A stretch of DNA of 64,000 nucleotides from Pseudofabraea citricarpa (taxonomy: Eukaryota; Ascomycota; Leotiomycetes; Helotiales; Dermateaceae), in NCBI GenBank assembly GCA_029641185.1, contig JAPWGK010000009.1:136501-200500 (forward strand). The letters run 5' to 3'. The notes beneath the pieces are model-generated. The model made no database searches and was not told where the DNA came from. It saw only the letters and a program-made list of their open reading frames with translations. The position numbers and the translations under genes are program-made. Below, piece after piece: positions 59,175-64,000 of this stretch (positions are counted from its first letter, which is position 1; every line of letters starts with the position of its first letter).

Positions 59175-61866
59175 TTAAGACCAAACGTCCCTAACGTATT
59201 CCTCCTGCTCTCTCTCGCCCAACATAACCTCTCTGAGACTAACAAGTTTTTCCACCCACTTCGCATCTGCATAGCACTTTCTATTCCAATCATTCCACGC
59301 CTCAGCGTTTCTCTTATTTGCTTCGCGGATCTCCGCTGCCTGCCTAGCCGAGAGAAGCTGTATCTTCCGAGTCTCAGCAACGACAAGATCCTGCAACTGT
59401 TTGTGGCGGAACTCCTCCCATTTTCTGTATTCCTCATTCTGGTCTCGCCGGAAATTCACCTGCGCTTGCAAGATAACTTGCTGTGCGTTGGGGTTTCCGC
59501 GGTGGAAATGCTCGAGGTCGGCTACGTACTGAGCTTCAATACGGCGCTCTTCAGCGAGCCGGCGCTGGTATTCTTCGTCAAAGCCGTACTGTGAATCTGA
59601 CACCAGGGATTGCGATTCCACCGTCATGAGCTGAGCAGTTGTGATATGACGAAGAGAGAGCGAATCAAGAGTGTTCTCGAGATCTCGCTTCAGACTCTCC
59701 TTTTCAAATTCTTGGCGCTCGGCAATGAGGACGCGTTGAAGATCGTGCAGGGACTCGAGTTCGAGCTTATAGGCTCTGAACATTTCATGTACCGATACAA
59801 GTCTGGCTTCCTCTAGTCGTTGGCGTTCTTCGGCGGCTCTAGCGGCTGCTTCTTGACGCTCTTGCTCTGCAATACGCTCTAGTCGTTCGGTTTCTATTCT
59901 CATGAACTCTTCCACTTCCCGAATGAGCTCTCTCTCTTCTGCTTCTCTTGCTTCCGCCTCAGCTTGTTCTCTCGATCTTCTTGCATCTATTGCGGCTTCT
60001 TCTCTTTCTCTTTCTAAGCGTGCCTGCCTCCGCTCCGTATCGACCCGAGTTTGTCTTGTCATGAGATCGGCTTCAGAACATGGGCACGTTTTCCATCTCA
60101 GACCACAAACATAGCAAAATTGCGCTTTGCATCTGCATGTCATGTGCCGGCAACCAGCGTTATGTGCCACAAAAGCCTGGCAGCTATAACATCGTCTCCA
60201 ACCTTCTGCCTCAGCAAGACTTTCAGTGGCTCGGAGGCTGGGATCGTCAGGACAATCTGAACCACCATGCGCATTTCCACGGCAGATGCTACAAGTCTTC
60301 GTTCGGCAATTTTTGCACTTCGCTGTGTGAGATGCATGATCGATGTTCTTTTGTGGTATCCAACTAGCGCATCTAGCTCGAGAGCAATATATTCTTTCTC
60401 CTGCAGGAGTCCCCCATTCCTCAGCTCGCTGTTCGTATAGCTCTATCATATCGGATGAGATATTTGGGAGGATGCTGGATGACGGGATTGGATTTAAACA
60501 GCATTTTGGCGGCCACTGACTTTCCGATCCGAGGGCAGCGCTAAGAACATTAATATTTTGCCGTCAACGTAGACTAGCTCACACCTACCTGATGAGTGCC
60601 TCGAAACAAGGGCTGCAATAGCTATGGCATTCCAACTTCCTCACTTCTGATACTTCAAATTCGTCTAAACATGATACGCATTCTCTGTATTTCACAATAA
60701 GTGGAGGTCTATATACCTAGTGCATCTGACTTACACTATTATTGGTTCTGGTGTTGGAGGTTCCGGTTCCGGTTCTGGTGCTCTTTCTATTTGTACAGCT
60801 GGTACAGTTTCTACGTTTAGTGATGATAATGGAGCTGGAGCTTGATAAAATGATTCGGCTGCTAAGAGCTGTTCGAAACTTAGGTTAGGATCATAGAGGT
60901 TCCCTGTTGGTGATGGTGCGAATGGCGCTGATCGAAGGGTTTGGGGAAAATTTTCGTCTGATGTGACTGGCAAACTTGAACTGGCAATTTTCTTCCCCTT
61001 CCTTCTAAATAGGGCTGTGAATCCACCGAAACCCCTTCTAGCTTTTGGCTGAGGCACTTCCGGTTCCAGACGCATCGAATCATACCCAGAATCGTTAGAT
61101 AACACGGAAGTTTCACTACCTCTGCTTTGTCTGACGCCGAGATGATTGTTGAGTTGATTCTAATGAATAAGCGTCAGTGTTGATTTCGGTTTTTGGTTCA
61201 AGTATGTCGCAAATATTGTGGCATGCGTACCTCAGCTGAAGACTGCGCTAATTCTTGGAGTTGCTGCTGTTCCAATCTCGCCACCGACGATGTAAGTAAG
61301 TTCCTTATCTCCCCTGAGGTGGTATCCTCCCTTTGCAGCAACTCCTTAGGGACCGCATATTTGCTGTAGTTGATTTCATCTATTTCAGTGGAAAGCGCCA
61401 GCAAAGGGTCTTCGAAAGGCACAAATCTAGTGGGCGTATGTGGCGTTCGCCGGTCTTGATTTATTGATGCCCCAAACGGAGATGGTTGTAGATGCGAGCT
61501 CATCATATTCATATCTTGGTCTGCCATTGGTCTCATCCAGTCGAGTGCGTCAAAAAAGTGTTGGTCGCCTGTACTTGATGTCTGATTTGAAATTCGGGAC
61601 TCTGCTGATCGTCGTGGTTCACTTTGGTCTGCAGGGAACGCGCCTGGAATTGAGTAGTCGCCGTCTATACCGTGGCCAGGATGCGATGATGTAGTCGCTT
61701 GCATTCCTTGCCTGGGCAGTTCCTCGGATTGCCCGTTGTAAGTACTTTGAGTGAATTCTTCGTTCCGGATCGAGGACACGTTATCAGGAGACCCTCTCAA
61801 AATACGGCAAGGACTGTAATCAAGTCGTGAAAACTGTGTTGAACCATTAATGTTTTCATTTGACAT
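59175..61866 (-). CDS. RBR (RING-IBR-RING) E3 ubiquitin ligase with coiled-coil tail
   Basis: Four exons (61231-61866, 60735-61159, 60589-60684, 59175-60540) give 840 residues. The start at 61866 (MSNENINGSTQF) follows the weaker frame from 62013. Residues 1-350 are disordered and Ser/Pro-rich. RING1 begins ECVSCLDEF and continues ECHSYCSPCFEALI, completed only when introns are removed. IBR follows (YCSRARCASWIP ... CKNCRTKTCSICRG). RING2 has CYSCQAFVAHNAGC-RHMTCRC, whose Cys near 516 is the expected thioester-forming catalytic residue. From about 550 to 815 there is a Glu/Arg/Gln-rich coiled coil, unusual in length. RBR ligases take ubiquitin onto this Cys before passing it on. Substrates are unknown. 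Confidence 0.9.
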
Positions 61867-63795
61867 TCTACATACGAGTCGGGTGGCAGCCGATGAGGAA
61901 TATGCCTGACCCCAACTAGTATTTAGATGTTGAGCATGAAATAATATGGTAGGTATATTCGAGATGAGTTGGAAGGCTCGTACTTTGGACAGAAGTTTGG
62001 CACTTGGATGCAACGAAATAAAAGAACGGCCGAAGAACTACTCGAGCCTCGAACTACACACCGAGATAGAGCTACTATGGCCTGCTCGCGGGGTATCAAG
62101 TAAACCCAAATGGGCATCGGCTCTCCAGAGCCACTTTGGCTATGCTAGGCAGTCCAGCGCGGAGAGATCCTAAGTGGGACTAAGAAGAAACCAATCAAGC
62201 TCGATTCAGAATGACAACAGGTGAAGGTGACTTACGCAAAAGAAGCCTGCGCTTTCTGAACTTTGATGACAGCAGCCAGCTCAAAGTTGGGCTGTGATAG
62301 GTGGGTGGTACAGAAATGTCTGCCTACCAAGCCCGCCCAGGGGCTGAGCTGGGCGAAAGGCTGAAATGCAGCATGTGCATCACAACAACACCAAATCGCG
62401 AGCAAATCATCTCTCATCGGCAGAGCACAGCCATAGACTTGTATGGCTGTAGGTATGGCTGTAAAAACGCCCGAAAATGCGTGCCCTGGGAGCCTCATGG
62501 TGGTGTGGTGGTGGTGGGGCATGTAAATGCTGATGCTCGTTTTGGGCCATCGCAAGACTCACTCAGCACGGTGGCAAGGCTGAATGCTGCTCACATCTAC
62601 CCGGTCGGCATCTCGTCCGAAACACAATTGATAGTATGCTGAATTGGGGGTTGATGATTTCTCCACGTGCTGCGCTCAAGAAGACGGTCTGAAGTCTGTT
62701 GGTGAAGATGTGAAGAAGTGAAGATGTGAAGATGGCAGGTGACAGTTGAGCTAGCGGGGTGCTACTCGTAACATCACGCTACCAGAACCCGAACCGTGAT
62801 TATACTCTCTTCATTTCTTTTTTATGGCCACGAAGCCAATTATCATGACGCCGGACATCGTTCGTCGTTTGCTTCAGCAGCTCCATTCTTCTTATCCCGA
62901 TAGGACACCTTGACGGCACGGCTTTTACGTCACATCACATCTTGGCCGGGTTCTGGTGGGTGGAGTATATCTTCCGTCGGCCATTCTGAATGGAACTATA
63001 AAGATATGGATCCACAGAAGGTGGTCCGCCTTGCAAGGACTCCAGAGATTATTGCGGAAGATCAAGATGTCTGAAGCAGACATCTACAGTTGGTGGTTGA
63101 TTACCAATCTTCCGAACTGTCAAAACCCAGCCACTCGAGACAAGTCTGAGAAGTTCCACCTCTGTTGTCCATTCTACAGGATAGAGGAGAGTTCAGCCAA
63201 GGTTTTTACTGAGCAGCCGTCCCGAGACGACTCAAAATCCGAAAACTAGTTATCTTCCACAAGACACTGATTGCCCAGGCGACAAATATTTCGAACATGT
63301 CAGACTGAGTTCGGTACCACAGAAGACTTCTAGAAGTCTAGAAAATCCGAGATGTATCGTACGAGCACACAAAACCAAGTCAGCGTTAATAACAAGCAAC
63401 TTGTAATTCAGAGAGCTCTGGGAATTTTCGATGAAGGCTCCATAAAAGAAGTATCTTTGTGCACTGAGAACCATATTGCAAGCTCTCAAGGAGGCTCGTC
63501 AATCGACTTTCAATGCTCTGTTTCACTCTGCCGCCCATTATGACGGCAGAAATTGTTTGCTTTTCTGTCGAGTTGCACAACCACGAATTCTTCTGGGGAT
63601 ATCTATGCTTGGCAAGCCGCCTTGCATAAACGATGTAGCTCTCCGCAAAAGAGGATACCCCTCACAAAGACTGGTAGATCCGGGGGCATGGGTGGTTTCC
63701 AGGATCAAGGGTTGAGAATGAAAACTGCAAAGATCGCAATGCTGCTCTGATAATCAATTGAACTTTGGAATTGGGGGGTCCGTGGATTCCAACAA
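61867..63795. other. Long intergenic region, no supported gene
   Basis: About 1.9 kb. Open frames at 62232-62642 (both strands), 62956-63249 and 63352-63750 are short, unspliced and without family marks. The divergent promoter of the RBR gene must lie at the left end. A short imperfect tandem repeat of GAAGATGTGAA occurs near 62704-62735. Confidence 0.4.
62704..62735. repeat. Imperfect GAAGATGTGAA tandem repeat
   Basis: GAAGATGTGAAGAAGTGAAGATGTGAAGATG: three to four imperfect copies in a non-coding stretch. No function can be proposed. Confidence 0.6.
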
Positions 63796-64000
63796 CATGG
63801 CACTGTCGCCGCCACAATTCACATATCCTGAATCAACATCTAGATTTGAAAACCCTGTATATGTATTCTTTCCTGGAGATTCTGTGCTGCTTCGGTTTGA
63901 AAGCGGATATGCATACGAAATGCTTTTGGGTATCGTATGTGGAAAGACAGCACTCAGCTTTTCACAGAGCCCCGACGGTATGTTACTAGAAATCAAATTT
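63796..64000 (+). CDS. Possible N-terminal fragment of an unknown protein, runs off the window
   Basis: An open frame begins with ATG in a good context (ACAACATGG) and stays open for 68 codons to the window end. The translation (MALSPPQFTYPESTSRFENP, then VYVFFPGDSVLLRFESG) looks protein-like, with alternating beta-strand patterns. However, a minus-strand frame of similar length covers the same bases, so the strand is not certain. No family recognised. Confidence 0.3.

Noticed and set aside
62232..63249. Several 80-110 codon frames on both strands
   Set aside because: Mutually overlapping, low-complexity or His-rich, and without any family motif.

Overview
The window reads as nuclear DNA of a filamentous ascomycete (Pezizomycotina). 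The genes are interrupted by short introns of about 42-112 nt, mostly GTAAGT/GTATGT to YAG with CTAAC-like branch points. The gene families are typical of moulds: NACHT-type NLRs, a Zn2Cys6 activator, a DHA2-type MFS exporter, an NCS1 permease, a cytochrome P450, secreted esterase and S33 peptidase, and cupredoxin-like surface proteins. A solitary 5S rRNA gene lies between protein genes, as is usual in this group. A leotiomycete origin is a guess from general resemblance and is not proven. All splice models were built by hand by checking that reading frame and family motifs continue across each junction.

Layout. 1-5 kb: the 3' part of a large NACHT-ankyrin NLR, cut by the window edge. 5.6-6.3 kb: a 2H-phosphoesterase-like protein with both catalytic Thr positions replaced. 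6.7-8.5 kb: a secreted type-B carboxylesterase broken near its 3' end by one missing base. 10.4-12.5 kb: a secreted tripeptidyl-aminopeptidase-like hydrolase. 13.6-17.4 kb: two convergent single-pass membrane proteins, one with a long alanine-rich stalk. 19.2-20.5 kb: a small protein kinase. 21.1-21.6 kb: a 113-residue unknown protein ending in a 12-nt coding exon. 23.8-24.3 kb: an Asn/Ala-rich unknown. 25.4-27.2 kb: a P450. 27.8-29.1 kb: a MOSC protein with two predicted membrane segments inside it. 29.6-32.9 kb: a disordered unknown protein and a ZZ-finger protein. 33.7-35.5 kb: an NCS1 permease. 37.4-39.3 kb: ALG6 of N-glycan assembly. 39.4-40.9 kb: a cupredoxin-like serine-rich surface protein. 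42.0-42.9 kb: a small Cys-containing secreted protein.

44.6-58.1 kb is the most accessory-looking part. A NACHT-ankyrin NLR with nearly identical internal repeats is followed by a Zn2Cys6 regulator transcribed divergently from an MFS exporter. An aminoglycoside-phosphotransferase-like protein, a 5S rRNA gene and a third, repeat-less NACHT protein come next. 59.2-61.9 kb encodes an RBR E3 ubiquitin ligase with a long coiled-coil tail. A possible partial CDS leaves the right edge.

Themes. Three NACHT proteins with different N- and C-terminal architectures lie in 64 kb, pointing to an investment in non-self recognition or programmed cell death. The regulator/exporter/phosphotransferase group looks like a small detoxification module, and its shared promoter holds a CGG-N9-CCG palindrome. 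Most other genes are housekeeping or secretory and show no obvious pathway link. No intact transposon, CRISPR array or tRNA was found.
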